Assembly (NCBI RefSeq): GCF_010894435.1
Contig: NZ_JAAIXZ010000009.1
Coordinates: 229,342 to 293,341, forward strand
Direction of reading: 5' to 3'
DNA from: Pyxidicoccus trucidator
Lineage (GTDB): Bacteria > Myxococcota > Myxococcia > Myxococcales > Myxococcaceae
DNA length: 64,000 bases
Part shown: piece after piece, positions 21,090-30,286 of the stretch
How positions within the stretch are numbered: the first letter of the stretch is position 1
Layout: each line of letters begins with the position of its first letter
Notes under the pieces: model-generated
Databases searched by the model: none
The model's input: the letters and a program-made list of their open reading frames with translations, nothing else
Told to the model about the DNA's origin: nothing
Program-made: the position numbers and the translations under genes

Positions 21090-23453
21090 CTACGGCCGCA
21101 GCTCCCAGACGGAGCGGCCGTACGTGGCGGCGCGCACCAGGCTGGAGTCCGGGAGGATCTGCACGTCCGTCACATTGACCAGCGGCATGCCGGCGCCGAA
21201 GCGGGTCCACGAGGCGCCCGCGTCGGTGGAGCGGTACACGCCCAGGTGGGTGGCGGCGTACAGCGTGGTGTTGCTGCCCGGGTCCACCGTGACGGTGTTC
21301 ACCGGCACGCCGGCGGGAAGGCCGCTCTCGATGACCGTCCAGCTGGCGCCGAAGTCGGTGGACTTCCACAGGTGGCTCTTGGTCCCGTCCGCGGCCACCG
21401 AGCCTACGTAGAGGGTGTTGGCGTTGGTGGGGTCGAAGGCGAGGTCGCTCAGGCTCAGGCCGTTGTTCGGCAGGGCCGCCGCCTGCGTCCAGGCCGCGCC
21501 GCCGTTGCTGGTGAGGAACACGCGGCCGCCGCTGGCGACCGTGCCGATGACGTTGGCGTTGGACTTCGCCGCGGCCACGTTGCGCAGGAAGATGCCGGCG
21601 GGCAGGCCGCTCACGCCGAGCGCCGTCCACGAAGAGCCGAAGTTCGTGGAGCGGTACACCTTGGTGTTGGTGTGCGTGTAGATGGTGTTGCCCGTGGCGT
21701 CAGCCGCGCCTGGCGCCATGCGGGTGATGAAGGGCGCGGTGCTGCTGTTGTTGCACTCGGTGATGCCGCTGCACGCGGACACCCAGTTCAGACCGCCGTC
21801 GGTGCTGCGCTGGATGCGCGAGTAGTACAGCGAGCCCAGCATCAGGCTGCCGTTGGTGGGGTGGATTTCGCAGTCGAAGCCGTCGCCGCCAATCTCCTGG
21901 TTGTAGACGGCGGTGTCGCTCACGCGCACGCGGGTGCCGTTGTCCTGCAGGCCCGCGATGACCGCGTTGCGGTTGGCCCCGGAGATGCCGATGTCGTAGA
22001 TGAGGTGCGAGGCGATGCCCACGTTGAGCGCGTCGCTGAAGGTGGCGCCGCCGTCGCTGGAGACGAAGATGCCGCCGTCGTTGCCCACGTAGAGCTTGCC
22101 GGACGCGTCGTAGGCCGCCGCGTGGAAGTCCGCGTGCACGTACGGCAGGCTGAACTGGCCGAGCCAGTTGGAGACCTGGTAGTACGTGGAGCCACCGTCC
22201 GTCGTCTTGGCCATGTGCAGCGCGCCGCCGAAGAACACCAGGTTCGGGTTCGTCGGGTTGACGATGAGCATGTGGTCATACCAACCCTGCCCATTGAAGA
22301 GGGTGCTGACGGTGCGGCCCTCGGCGTTGCCGTTCTTGTAGCGCTTGGCGCCCGCGCCCAGCGCCGTCCAGGTGGTGCCGCCGTTGGTGGACTTGAAGAT
22401 GTCCGCCAGGCCGCCGCTGGGGTCGGCCGCCAGCGCGTACACCGTGTTGCGGTTGGAGGGCGCCGCGGCCAGGGTGATGCGCTCGATGCCCGCGCTGGCG
22501 GTGACGCCGGTGCCGCGCGTCCACGTGGCGCCGTTGTCGCTGGAGACCCAGATCTGCCCCTGGTAGGTGCCGCTGGCGGCCAGGGGGTCCGCGTCGATGG
22601 CGGCGACGAACTTCGTGCCACCGGCCCACTCCACGGACCAGCCGTACGCGGCGCCGGCAAAGCCCGTGCTCAGGGAGATGGCGGACCAGGTCGCGCCCGC
22701 GTCCACCGAGCGGAACAGGCCCGCGTTGGTGGCCGCCAGCACGATGTTGCTGTTGCCCGGCGCGACGATGAGGTCCGGGATTTCGGTGGCGCTGCCCAGG
22801 TACACGGGGGCGAACCAGGTGTTGCCGCCGTCGGTGGACTTCACCAGGCCGATGCCCGTGCCGTCGAACGGGTCGCCGAGGCCCAGGTACAGCGTGTTGT
22901 TGTTGTTCGGGTCCATCGCCAGCGAGCCCGTGGACAGGCTGCCCAGCGTCTCCGACCTGGGAGTCCAGGTCGTCCCGCCGTCGGTGGTCTTCCAGACGCC
23001 GCCGCCCGAGAACGCGACATAGATGATGGCCGGGTTGGCGGGGTCGATGACGATGTCGCGCACCCGGCCCGTGTCCGTCTTGTTCAGGCTGTAGCTGCCG
23101 TTCTGCATGTAGTTGGCCTTGGTCGGGCCGATGTTCACCCACGTGGTGCCGGTGGCCGCCAGCGAGGCGGACGGCTCACCCGCGGGGAGGATGGGCGAGC
23201 TGGTGCCCGGCAGCAGGGACGCGTACGTCGCGCGCTCCTTGGCCGCCGCCTCGTTCATGTGCTTGCGGAAGGCCGCCGACCACGGGCCGCCCTTCTTCGA
23301 CTTGCCGTACGCCTTGCCGTAGGCCTCGTTGTACCACTCGTCCATGGCCCGCCGACGGCCGTTCGGGTCGTCCTTCTCCGCGGCGACGGACGCCCCGCTC
23401 AGGACCACTGCCGCTGCCGCGATCAACCGCTGCCACTTCTTCAGCTGAGACAT
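21090..23453 (-). CDS. secreted BNR/sortilin-like beta-propeller protein
   Basis: The 787-residue protein has a signal peptide (LIAAAAVVLSGASVAA). A basic segment (AMDEWYNEAYGKAYGKSKK) precedes long runs of BNR/Asp-box repeats such as STDGGNTW, TTDGGTTW, STNGGTTW, SVDAGATW and SSDNGATW. These build the blades of a VPS10/sortilin or xyloglucanase-like double propeller. No catalytic acid pair can be assigned by eye, so it may bind or cleave glycans or act as a surface ligand-binding protein. It is highly represented in secretomes of myxobacteria (from memory). Confidence 0.8.
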   Translation of the reverse strand: MSQLKKWQRLIAAAAVVLSGASVAAEKDDPNGRRRAMDEWYNEAYGKAYGKSKKGGPWSAAFRKHMNEAAAKERATYASLLPGTSSPILPAGEPSASLAATGTTWVNIGPTKANYMQNGSYSLNKTDTGRVRDIVIDPANPAIIYVAFSGGGVWKTTDGGTTWTPRSETLGSLSTGSLAMDPNNNNTLYLGLGDPFDGTGIGLVKSTDGGNTWFAPVYLGSATEIPDLIVAPGNSNIVLAATNAGLFRSVDAGATWSAISLSTGFAGAAYGWSVEWAGGTKFVAAIDADPLAASGTYQGQIWVSSDNGATWTRGTGVTASAGIERITLAAAPSNRNTVYALAADPSGGLADIFKSTNGGTTWTALGAGAKRYKNGNAEGRTVSTLFNGQGWYDHMLIVNPTNPNLVFFGGALHMAKTTDGGSTYYQVSNWLGQFSLPYVHADFHAAAYDASGKLYVGNDGGIFVSSDGGATFSDALNVGIASHLIYDIGISGANRNAVIAGLQDNGTRVRVSDTAVYNQEIGGDGFDCEIHPTNGSLMLGSLYYSRIQRSTDGGLNWVSACSGITECNNSSTAPFITRMAPGAADATGNTIYTHTNTKVYRSTNFGSSWTALGVSGLPAGIFLRNVAAAKSNANVIGTVASGGRVFLTSNGGAAWTQAAALPNNGLSLSDLAFDPTNANTLYVGSVAADGTKSHLWKSTDFGASWTVIESGLPAGVPVNTVTVDPGSNTTLYAATHLGVYRSTDAGASWTRFGAGMPLVNVTDVQILPDSSLVRAATYGRSVWELRP

Positions 23454-23550
23454 CCGTGCTCCTGCTCGTGATGGGTCAACGCGCTGCCGGGGGGATTTCG
23501 ACGGTACCGCATTTTCAGTTTATTAGAATATAACAAGGAAGACTGGGAAT

Positions 23551-23566
23551 CCTTTGAAGGCAAAGG
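23551..23566. promoter_or_regulatory. short inverted repeat in AT-rich promoter region
   Basis: CCTTTG-AAGG-CAAAGG lies next to an unusually AT-rich stretch (23512-23536, containing TTTATTAGAATATAA), between the divergent propeller and sigma-factor genes. It could be an operator or a small hairpin. Confidence 0.3.
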
Positions 23567-23717
23567 AATCAGGTTTCTGTTGCCCGTCTCCGGGGCGGTG
23601 GGCGCGGTCGGGCAGGACCCGCCGTGCTCGCCTGAATTTCCCGTCCGGTTTTGGGAGACTCCGTCCTGCCCCGAGCGGCCACTTCACACGGGGCTGTACG
23701 CTGCTGCTTCGCACCCC

Positions 23718-24608
23718 ATGAGCACCTCCTTCGTCGCGCCCGTGCAGGCCTTTCTCGAGGGCGCAGCGCGCGCCTGTGCACCGGACGAGGCGGACACCCT
23801 CGGCCCGCTGCTGGAGGAGGTGCTGGCACGCGGACGCGACGCGTGGCCCGGGGTGCGCGTGGCCGAGGAGGACTTCGCGCGCCACCTGGGCACGCGCGTG
23901 GCAGCGGAGGGGACGCTGGCGGACGGCCTGCGCGCCCTGTACGTGGAGGACCTCTACCTCGCCTGGGCGTGCCTCGCCGGAGACCGGGCCGCGCTCGACG
24001 CCCTCCAGCGCGTGGTGCTGGTGCCGGTGGGGCGGGCCGTGCGCCGGGTGGACGCCACGGAGGCCTTCGTGGACGAGGTGCTCCAGCTCACGCGGATGCG
24101 CCTGCTGGTGGGCGGTGGGCGCCAGGGCCCGCGCCTGGCGGAGTATGCCGGGCGGGGCGCGCTGCGGCGCTGGACGGAGGCCGTGGCCCTGGGCGTGGCG
24201 GTGTCGCTCAAGCGCGGAGCGGTACGCACGACGCCGCTGGACGACACGCTGCTCGTGTCGGAGCTGCGCACCGCGGACCCGGAGCTGGCGTTGATACAGG
24301 AGCGCTACCGCCCCGCGTTCCGCGCCGCCTTCGCGGAGGCCCTGGCCGGCCTGTCCGCGCGTGACAGGAACCTCCTGCGGCTGAGCCTGGTGCAGAACCT
24401 GGGAGTGGAGTCGCTGGGCACGCTCCACCAGGTGCATGCCTCCACCATCTCCCGCTGGCTGGCGCGCGCCCGCCAGTCCCTCCTGGAGGACACCCGCGCC
24501 GGCGTCGCCCGGAGGCTGGCGCTGACCTCCTCGCAGCTCGACAGCCTGCTGCGCGTCATGGACGCCAGCCTCGCGTTGAGCCTCACCTCCCTCCTGGACG
24601 AAGGGTGA
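23718..24608 (+). CDS. ECF-like RNA polymerase sigma factor (myxobacterial type)
   Basis: The ATG at 23718 gives a 296-residue protein; a 46-residue in-frame extension to 23580 looks non-coding. The central helices fit sigma region 2 (DEVLQLTRMRLLVGG). The C-terminal part, LSARDRNLLRLSLVQNLGVESLGTLHQVHASTISRWLARARQ in outline, is a region-4-like helix-turn-helix. Its stop overlaps the start region of a zinc-finger Ser/Thr kinase. Such sigma/kinase pairs are known in myxobacteria; the kinase probably controls the sigma factor. Confidence 0.75.
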   Translation: MSTSFVAPVQAFLEGAARACAPDEADTLGPLLEEVLARGRDAWPGVRVAEEDFARHLGTRVAAEGTLADGLRALYVEDLYLAWACLAGDRAALDALQRVVLVPVGRAVRRVDATEAFVDEVLQLTRMRLLVGGGRQGPRLAEYAGRGALRRWTEAVALGVAVSLKRGAVRTTPLDDTLLVSELRTADPELALIQERYRPAFRAAFAEALAGLSARDRNLLRLSLVQNLGVESLGTLHQVHASTISRWLARARQSLLEDTRAGVARRLALTSSQLDSLLRVMDASLALSLTSLLDEG

Positions 24609-24613
24609 CTGCC

Positions 24614-27600
24614 ATGCGCGAGGCGCCCCTGCCCGACTGTCTCGATGAGACGCAGCTGCTCGACCTGGCCGACGGCGTGGCGCCCCCTGCCCTGCGCGCC
24701 CGCGCCGAGGGCCACCTGGACGGCTGCGCCTCGTGCCGGGAGCTGCTCGCCGGGTTCCTCCAGGCGAGGGCCCCCGCCCCATCCGAAGGCGACACCGCGC
24801 CGCCCACGCAGCCCGTCACCACCGTCCTCGAGGACACCCAGGCCATGGCCACCCCGCGCGTGCGCGCGCTGGAGCGGGGCACGCTGCTGGGGCGCTACGT
24901 GGTGCTGGAGCGGCTGGGCGCGGGGGGCATGGGCGTGGTGTACGCGGCCTATGACCCGAGCATCGACCGGCGCATCGGCCTGAAGCTGATGCAGGCCCCG
25001 CCCGGCGTGGAGGGGGCAATAGAACGGCTGCTGGGCGAGGCCCGCGCCGCCGCGCGCACGCAGCATCCCCACGTCGTCGCCGTCCATGACGTGGGCGTGC
25101 TCGGCAACCTCGTCTTCATCGCGATGGAGCTGGTGGAGGGAGGAACGCTCCGCCAGCACCTCGCCACCCGCCGCCCGGGCTGGCGCGAGGTGGTGCGCCT
25201 GTACCTCGAGGCCGGACGGGGGCTGGCGGCCGCGCACGCCGCGGGCGTGGTGCACCGTGACTTCAAGCCCGACAACGTGCTGGTGGACCGCGCGGGGCGG
25301 GCGCGGGTGACGGACTTCGGGCTGGCACGGTTCGCCTCCTCGGAGCCTGGCGTCCCCTCGGCCGGCGTCAGCGGAGCCCACGGCACCGGCCGGAGCAGCG
25401 GCCCCACCGGCCCGGCCACGTCGGTGGCGGGCACGCCGGGCTACATCGCCCCGGAGACGCTCGCCCGAGGGCCCGTGGACGCGCGCGCGGACCAGTACAG
25501 CTTCTGCGTGGCGCTGTACGAGGGGCTCCATGGCAGGGCGCCCGGTGCCCCGGGGCAGCGCGTGGTGCTGGAGCGCACCTCCGTGCCCCGCGCGGTGCAG
25601 GCCCTCGTGGAGCGCGGGCTCTCGCCGGTGCCGGACGCGCGGCATCCCTCCATGGACGCGCTCCTCGCGGCGCTGGAGCGGACCCTGTCGCCGCGCCTCG
25701 GGCGTCACGCGGGAGGAGTGGCGGCGGGCATGGGCGTGGCCGCCGCCATCGCCGCCGTCCTCGTCGCGCGGGGGCCCCAGCCGTGCACGGACAGCGCCCA
25801 GCGGCTGGCGGGCGTGTGGGACGCGGCACGGGGCGTGGCGCTCCAGCGGGCCTTCTTCGCCTCGGGGGCGCCCGCCGCGCCCTCACTCCACGCGGCCGTC
25901 AGCCGGGCGCTGGAGTCCCATGCAGCGGCCTGGGCGGACGCCCACCGCGAGGCGTGCGAGGCCACGCGGGTTCGGGGTGAGCAGTCGGAGGCGGCGCTGG
26001 ACTTGCGCATGCACTGCCTGGAGCGCCGCAGGCGCGAGCTGGGCGCCACGGTGGACCTGCTCCTCTCCGCGGACAAGGACGCGGTGGTGAGCGCGCCGCA
26101 GGCGGTGCGGAGCCTGGAGCCGGTGGCCGACTGCGCCGACGTGGAGGCGCTCGCGCGGCCCATGCCCCTGCCCACCCAGGGGCAGCAGGCCACGCGCGTC
26201 AAGGCGGCCTATGACCGGCTGGCGGACGCGAAGGCGCGGGACAACGCCGGGCATTGGAAGGAGGCGGCGGGAATCGCGGCGACGGTGGCCACCGAGGCGG
26301 AGGCCGTCGGGTACAAGCCCCTGCTGGGAGAAGCGCTGCTCACCGAGGGCCGCGCGCTGCGGCACCTGCGTCAGGAGAAGGACGCGGCGCTGCGCCTGCG
26401 CCGGGCGGCGCTGGCGTCACAGGCAGGGCGAGACGACGCGCGGGCCGCGGAGGCGTACATCCACCTCGTCTTCGTGGAGGGCGAGCTCGCCGAGCGCCCG
26501 GAGCAGGCGGAGCTGTGGCGGGAGCTGGCGCAGTCCCTGCTGGAGCGCATTGGCGGCGATGACCCACTGGAGAGCGAGCTCGCCTTCCACCAGGGCCTGG
26601 TGCTGACCCGCCAGGGCCATCCCGCGGAGGCCATTCCCCTGCTGCGCAGCTGCCTCGCCATGCGCGAGCGGGCCTTCGGGAAGGACCATGCCTCCCTCGT
26701 GGACGTCCTGCGCATGCTGGGCTCCGCGCAGCGGAGCGCGGGCCTGCTGGAAGAGGCCCTGGCCACCCAGCGGCGGGCGCTGTCCCTCACCCGGCACCAC
26801 TTCGGGGCAGACCATCCCTCCGTCGCGATGATGCACAACAACCTGGCCAACACGCTGTTGACGCTGCGCCGGTTCGACGAGGCGCTCGCCGCCCAGTCGG
26901 AGAGCCTGGCCACCTTCGAGCGCGTCTACGGGCCGGGGCAGCCGGTGAACTACATTCTCGGACTTCTCGGCAACATGGGGGTGCTGCACTTCCAGCGTGG
27001 GGACTTCGCGCAGGCGCGCCGCTCCCTGGAGAAGGGCTGGGCGCTGGCGCAGGAGCACCGGCCCCCGGGACATCCGGACCGTGCGTCCCTGGCCGGCCCG
27101 CTGGCCCTGGCGCTCACGAACCTGGGGCACACGGACGAGGCGCTGCGCATGCTGGCGTCCATGCGCCAGGAGCTGGCCGCGGCGGAGGCGGAGGGCCGCA
27201 GCAGCGTGCGAAACGGCGAGCTGATGGAGCAGGAGGCGGAGGTGCTCCTGCGGGTGAGTCGCTTCGAGCAGGCCGCGGGCGCCGCGCGACGGGCCGTGGC
27301 GATGCTGCGCGGGCTGGACGCGAAGGACGAGCTGGCGGGCGCCCTCTCCACGCTGGGGCGGGCGCTGCTCGGAGAGGGCCGGCTCCTGGAGGCCGAGCGC
27401 GTGGCGAGAGAAGCCCTGGCGCTCCGGCGGGAGCTGGCGGAACCCCGGGCCTCGGCGCTGTCGGAGCCGCAGGCCGTGCTGGGACAGGTGCTGCTGGCGA
27501 GAGGCGACGCGGCCGGAGCCCGCGCCCTGCTGGAGCAGGCGGTGGCGGGCTGGGAGCAGGACGGTGCGGATGCGCTCAATCTGGCGGCTGTCCGCTTCGC

Positions 27601-27742
27601 GCTGGCCCAGGCCCTGCGGAAGGACGGGAAGGACGCCGCCCGCGCCCGGTCCCTGGCCCTCGCGGCCCGCGACGCGGTGGCGCCCACCGCCGAGCCCCGC
27701 ATCGTCCGGCTCGACGAGCTGAATGCCTTCCTCCTGCACTGA
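24614..27742 (+). CDS. zinc-finger Ser/Thr protein kinase with TPR domain, sigma partner
   Basis: The start is the ATG at 24614; a GTG at 24605 overlapping the sigma stop is also possible. The 1042-residue protein begins with an anti-sigma-like zinc finger (H34, C38, C41 in GHLDGCASCRELL). A kinase follows from about residue 95: RLGAGGMGVVY, IGLKLM, HRDFKPDNV, VTDFGLAR and GTPGYIAPE. One membrane helix follows (AGMGVAAAIAAVLVA). The rest is an extracytoplasmic TPR array (AIPLLRSCLAMRERAFG and ALATQRRALSLTRHHFG are repeat units). It probably senses an envelope signal and regulates the upstream sigma factor through the zinc finger and phosphorylation. Confidence 0.85.
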   Translation: MREAPLPDCLDETQLLDLADGVAPPALRARAEGHLDGCASCRELLAGFLQARAPAPSEGDTAPPTQPVTTVLEDTQAMATPRVRALERGTLLGRYVVLERLGAGGMGVVYAAYDPSIDRRIGLKLMQAPPGVEGAIERLLGEARAAARTQHPHVVAVHDVGVLGNLVFIAMELVEGGTLRQHLATRRPGWREVVRLYLEAGRGLAAAHAAGVVHRDFKPDNVLVDRAGRARVTDFGLARFASSEPGVPSAGVSGAHGTGRSSGPTGPATSVAGTPGYIAPETLARGPVDARADQYSFCVALYEGLHGRAPGAPGQRVVLERTSVPRAVQALVERGLSPVPDARHPSMDALLAALERTLSPRLGRHAGGVAAGMGVAAAIAAVLVARGPQPCTDSAQRLAGVWDAARGVALQRAFFASGAPAAPSLHAAVSRALESHAAAWADAHREACEATRVRGEQSEAALDLRMHCLERRRRELGATVDLLLSADKDAVVSAPQAVRSLEPVADCADVEALARPMPLPTQGQQATRVKAAYDRLADAKARDNAGHWKEAAGIAATVATEAEAVGYKPLLGEALLTEGRALRHLRQEKDAALRLRRAALASQAGRDDARAAEAYIHLVFVEGELAERPEQAELWRELAQSLLERIGGDDPLESELAFHQGLVLTRQGHPAEAIPLLRSCLAMRERAFGKDHASLVDVLRMLGSAQRSAGLLEEALATQRRALSLTRHHFGADHPSVAMMHNNLANTLLTLRRFDEALAAQSESLATFERVYGPGQPVNYILGLLGNMGVLHFQRGDFAQARRSLEKGWALAQEHRPPGHPDRASLAGPLALALTNLGHTDEALRMLASMRQELAAAEAEGRSSVRNGELMEQEAEVLLRVSRFEQAAGAARRAVAMLRGLDAKDELAGALSTLGRALLGEGRLLEAERVAREALALRRELAEPRASALSEPQAVLGQVLLARGDAAGARALLEQAVAGWEQDGADALNLAAVRFALAQALRKDGKDAARARSLALAARDAVAPTAEPRIVRLDELNAFLLH

Positions 27743-27802
27743 CGCCCACCCGGCCCTTGGGGTCGGCACGGGGCGCGGCGCTCGCGTACACTCCGGCGCA
27801 CG

Positions 27803-28417
27803 ATGAACCGCGAAGAAGCGAATCAGGCCCTCCAGCTCATCCGGCGCGTCGTCGCGCAGGCGCGTGACGACTCGGCGCTGCAGAACTGGGGCGTCATCTG
27901 GATGCTCCACTCCTTCGTCAATGGCGCGGGCTTCGCCGCCACGAACTGGCTCTGGACGGAGGGGCACCGCGCGCCCGGCCCCTATGCGCTCCTGTGGGCC
28001 GGGGTGATGACCTTCAACATCACCAGCATCTTCGTGCTGAAGCGCGGGCAGACGGCCGGGGCCCGCTCCTTCATCGAGCGGCAGATCTGGGCCATCTGGA
28101 CCACCTTCATCGTGGGCACGGTGCTGGTGGCCCTCCTCAACTGGCTGCTCGGGCTGGACAGGCTCTTCATGCCCGCGGTGGCGTGCGTCCTCATCGGCAC
28201 GGCCTTCTCCATGATGGGCGCGCTGATGGGGCGCGTCTGGTACGCGGTGGCCGTGGCCTTCGCACTGGCCGCGCTGGGGATGACGCAGGTGCCGGACCAC
28301 GCCTTCAACCTGCTGGGCGCGGTGTGGTTCGCCTCACAGTTCGGCGGCGGCTTCGCCCTCCACCGCGCGCGCGTCCGCAGGCTGGCCGCCGGGGGCGTCG
28401 GGGCGCGGCTGGTATGA
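27803..28417 (+). CDS. membrane protein of unknown function
   Basis: The 204-residue protein has five or six hydrophobic segments after a charged N-terminal helix (MNREEANQALQLIRRVVAQ). Its segments include WIMLHSFVNGAG-like and FMPAVACVLIGTAFSMMGAL regions, without a transporter signature I recognise. Its stop overlaps the next start as ATGA (28414-28417), so the two are translationally coupled. Confidence 0.75.
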   Translation: MNREEANQALQLIRRVVAQARDDSALQNWGVIWMLHSFVNGAGFAATNWLWTEGHRAPGPYALLWAGVMTFNITSIFVLKRGQTAGARSFIERQIWAIWTTFIVGTVLVALLNWLLGLDRLFMPAVACVLIGTAFSMMGALMGRVWYAVAVAFALAALGMTQVPDHAFNLLGAVWFASQFGGGFALHRARVRRLAAGGVGARLV

Positions 28418-29430
28418 GCCCGGAGTCGCTCGCCGCGCTGGTGGCGTTGGCCGTGGAGCCGTTCGGGATGCCCGAGGACGCGCTCCGCCAGCGGCTCGCC
28501 GACGCCGGGGTGAAGGACCCGGCGCCGGTGCTGCGAGGCCTCATCGCCGCGGGACTGGTGCGGACGCCAGGCCGCCTGTGCTCACTGACTCCAGCGGGAC
28601 ACGAAGCGCTGCGCGACGCGGAGGACGCGCTCGTCGGCGCGCATGACCCGAGCCCCACCACACGCGGGATGGAGGAGTGCCCCTCCGTGCCCTGGCTCAC
28701 CCAGGTGCAGACGCACTGGGTGGAGGCGGTGTCCATCAACTATGCCGTGGAGCCGGAGCGCCTGGCGCGGCTGCTGCCCACGCCGCTGGAGCCAGAGGTG
28801 TTCCACGGCAGCGCTTGGGTGCAGGTGCTGATGTCATCGCTGCGGGACATGCGGCCCCAGGGCATCAGCCCGCTGCTGGGCGTGTGCTTCTACCAGGTGA
28901 GCTACCGCGCGGCGGTGCGCTACCGTAACGCGAACGGGGACTGGCGGCGCGGCGGCTACTTCGTGCGCAGCGAGACGAGCGACCCGGTGATGCGCCACGT
29001 GGGCAACGCGCTGAAGGAGTTCAAGTTCCACGAGTTCGGCGAGGCGCAGATGGTCATGGCGCGCGAGGGAGATCTGCTCACGGCCGCGGTGGACCCGGAG
29101 CCGGCGTTCCCTGGCGGCAGGCTGGTGGGCGTCTTCGACACGAGGCCCCTCCCCCACCCTCCCACGGGCAGCGTGTGGAAGGGGCTGGAGGAGATGCACG
29201 AACCGCTGGTCGAGTGCTACGACGCGCTCGGCGTGGCGGACGGCTTCGTCTACGTGCTCACCATCGACCGCGAGCCGTGGAACGCGCGCTTCGTCGCCCC
29301 GGTGCAGCTCTACTCCGAGTACTTCGACGACGGCCCCCTGGCCCCGGGGGCGAGACTGGACTCCGTGCTGCACCTCACCGAGTGCGCCTACCGGTGGAGA
29401 CCGCTGAGGAGGGAACGCCATGCGCGATGA
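28414..29430 (+). CDS. winged-helix-like N-terminus fused to DUF2071 domain
   Basis: The ATG at 28414 overlaps the upstream stop. Residues 1-75 of 338 (EPFGMPEDALRQRLADAG, LRGLIAAGLVRTPGRL, LTPAGHEAL) look like a winged helix-turn-helix. The remainder matches DUF2071: WVEAVSINYAVEPERLARLL, GVCFYQVSYRAAVRYRN, GYFVRSETSD and FHEFGEAQMV. DUF2071 has an acetoacetate-decarboxylase-like fold, and its role is not defined. The fusion suggests a ligand-responsive regulator, but that is inference. Confidence 0.7.
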   Translation: MSPESLAALVALAVEPFGMPEDALRQRLADAGVKDPAPVLRGLIAAGLVRTPGRLCSLTPAGHEALRDAEDALVGAHDPSPTTRGMEECPSVPWLTQVQTHWVEAVSINYAVEPERLARLLPTPLEPEVFHGSAWVQVLMSSLRDMRPQGISPLLGVCFYQVSYRAAVRYRNANGDWRRGGYFVRSETSDPVMRHVGNALKEFKFHEFGEAQMVMAREGDLLTAAVDPEPAFPGGRLVGVFDTRPLPHPPTGSVWKGLEEMHEPLVECYDALGVADGFVYVLTIDREPWNARFVAPVQLYSEYFDDGPLAPGARLDSVLHLTECAYRWRPLRRERHAR

Positions 29431-30235
29431 GGCGGGAGTCTGGAACGGATGGCGGGGCGCGGGTGTCCCAGGCCGCATGAGGAACGTCGCCGCCTGTCTG
29501 CTGGTCTTCGCCACGCTCACCGCGCACGCGGAGGAGGCCCGTGTGGCCGCCGCGAGGAAGGCCCGGGCGCCCGTCGTCGCCGCGCTCTTCAAGTCCGCGG
29601 GGGTGGCCTGGCCTCCGGAGCAGATGTACGTGCGGGCCTTCAAGCACGAGCGCGAGCTGGAGGTCTGGGCGGGCCCGAAGGCCGGGCCCCTGGTGAAGGT
29701 GAAGACCTACCCCTTCTGCGCCGCGTCGGGCGAGTTGGGGCCGAAGCGCCAGCAGGGCGACCTGCAGGTGCCCGAGGGCTTCTACTCCATCGACCTGTTC
29801 AACCCGTACAGCAACTACCACCTGTCCATGCGCGTCAGCTATCCGAACGCGGCGGACAAGCACCACAAGACGGCCGCGGACCCGGGAGGCAACATCTTCG
29901 TCCACGGCAACTGCGTGAGCATCGGCTGCATCGCCATCCAGGACGAGCCCATCGAGGAGCTGTACCTCATGGTGCTGGACACGCGCGCGAATACGAAGCG
30001 CAACGTCCCCATCCACATCTTTCCGCGCAGGCTCGACGCCAAGGGCATGAAGGCGCTGGAGGCGGACCGCTCCGCCACGGACCCGCTCGTCGCGTTCTGG
30101 CGAAGCCTCCAGCCGGCCTACAGCCTCTTCGAGGAGGCACGGCACGTCCCCGTCACCTCGGTGGACTCGAAGACGGGCACCTACGTGGTGAAGCCGGCGC
30201 GGCAGTCCCGTGAAGCGGGAAGCGCGCGCCGGTAG
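29420..30235 (+). CDS. periplasmic L,D-transpeptidase (YkuD-family)
   Basis: A strong site (GAGGAGGGA) precedes the ATG at 29420, which overlaps the upstream gene. An internal ATG at 29477 starts a more typical signal peptide (MRNVAACLLVFATLTAHA) but lacks a clear site. The YkuD active-site motif IFVHGNCVSIGCIAI supplies His and the nucleophile Cys. The enzyme probably cross-links peptidoglycan or attaches proteins to it. It converges with a lytic transglycosylase gene, another cell-wall enzyme. Confidence 0.82.
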   Translation: MRDEAGVWNGWRGAGVPGRMRNVAACLLVFATLTAHAEEARVAAARKARAPVVAALFKSAGVAWPPEQMYVRAFKHERELEVWAGPKAGPLVKVKTYPFCAASGELGPKRQQGDLQVPEGFYSIDLFNPYSNYHLSMRVSYPNAADKHHKTAADPGGNIFVHGNCVSIGCIAIQDEPIEELYLMVLDTRANTKRNVPIHIFPRRLDAKGMKALEADRSATDPLVAFWRSLQPAYSLFEEARHVPVTSVDSKTGTYVVKPARQSREAGSARR

Positions 30236-30249
30236 GGCCCGGCGGCGCC

Positions 30250-30271
30250 GGAGCCCTGCGCTTCGGGCTCC
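30250..30271. terminator. hairpin between convergent cell-wall genes
   Basis: GGAGCCC (30250-30256) pairs with GGGCTCC (30265-30271) around an 8-base loop, between the L,D-transpeptidase and transglycosylase stops. Confidence 0.55.
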
Positions 30272-30286
30272 ACACCTGGGCGCGGT

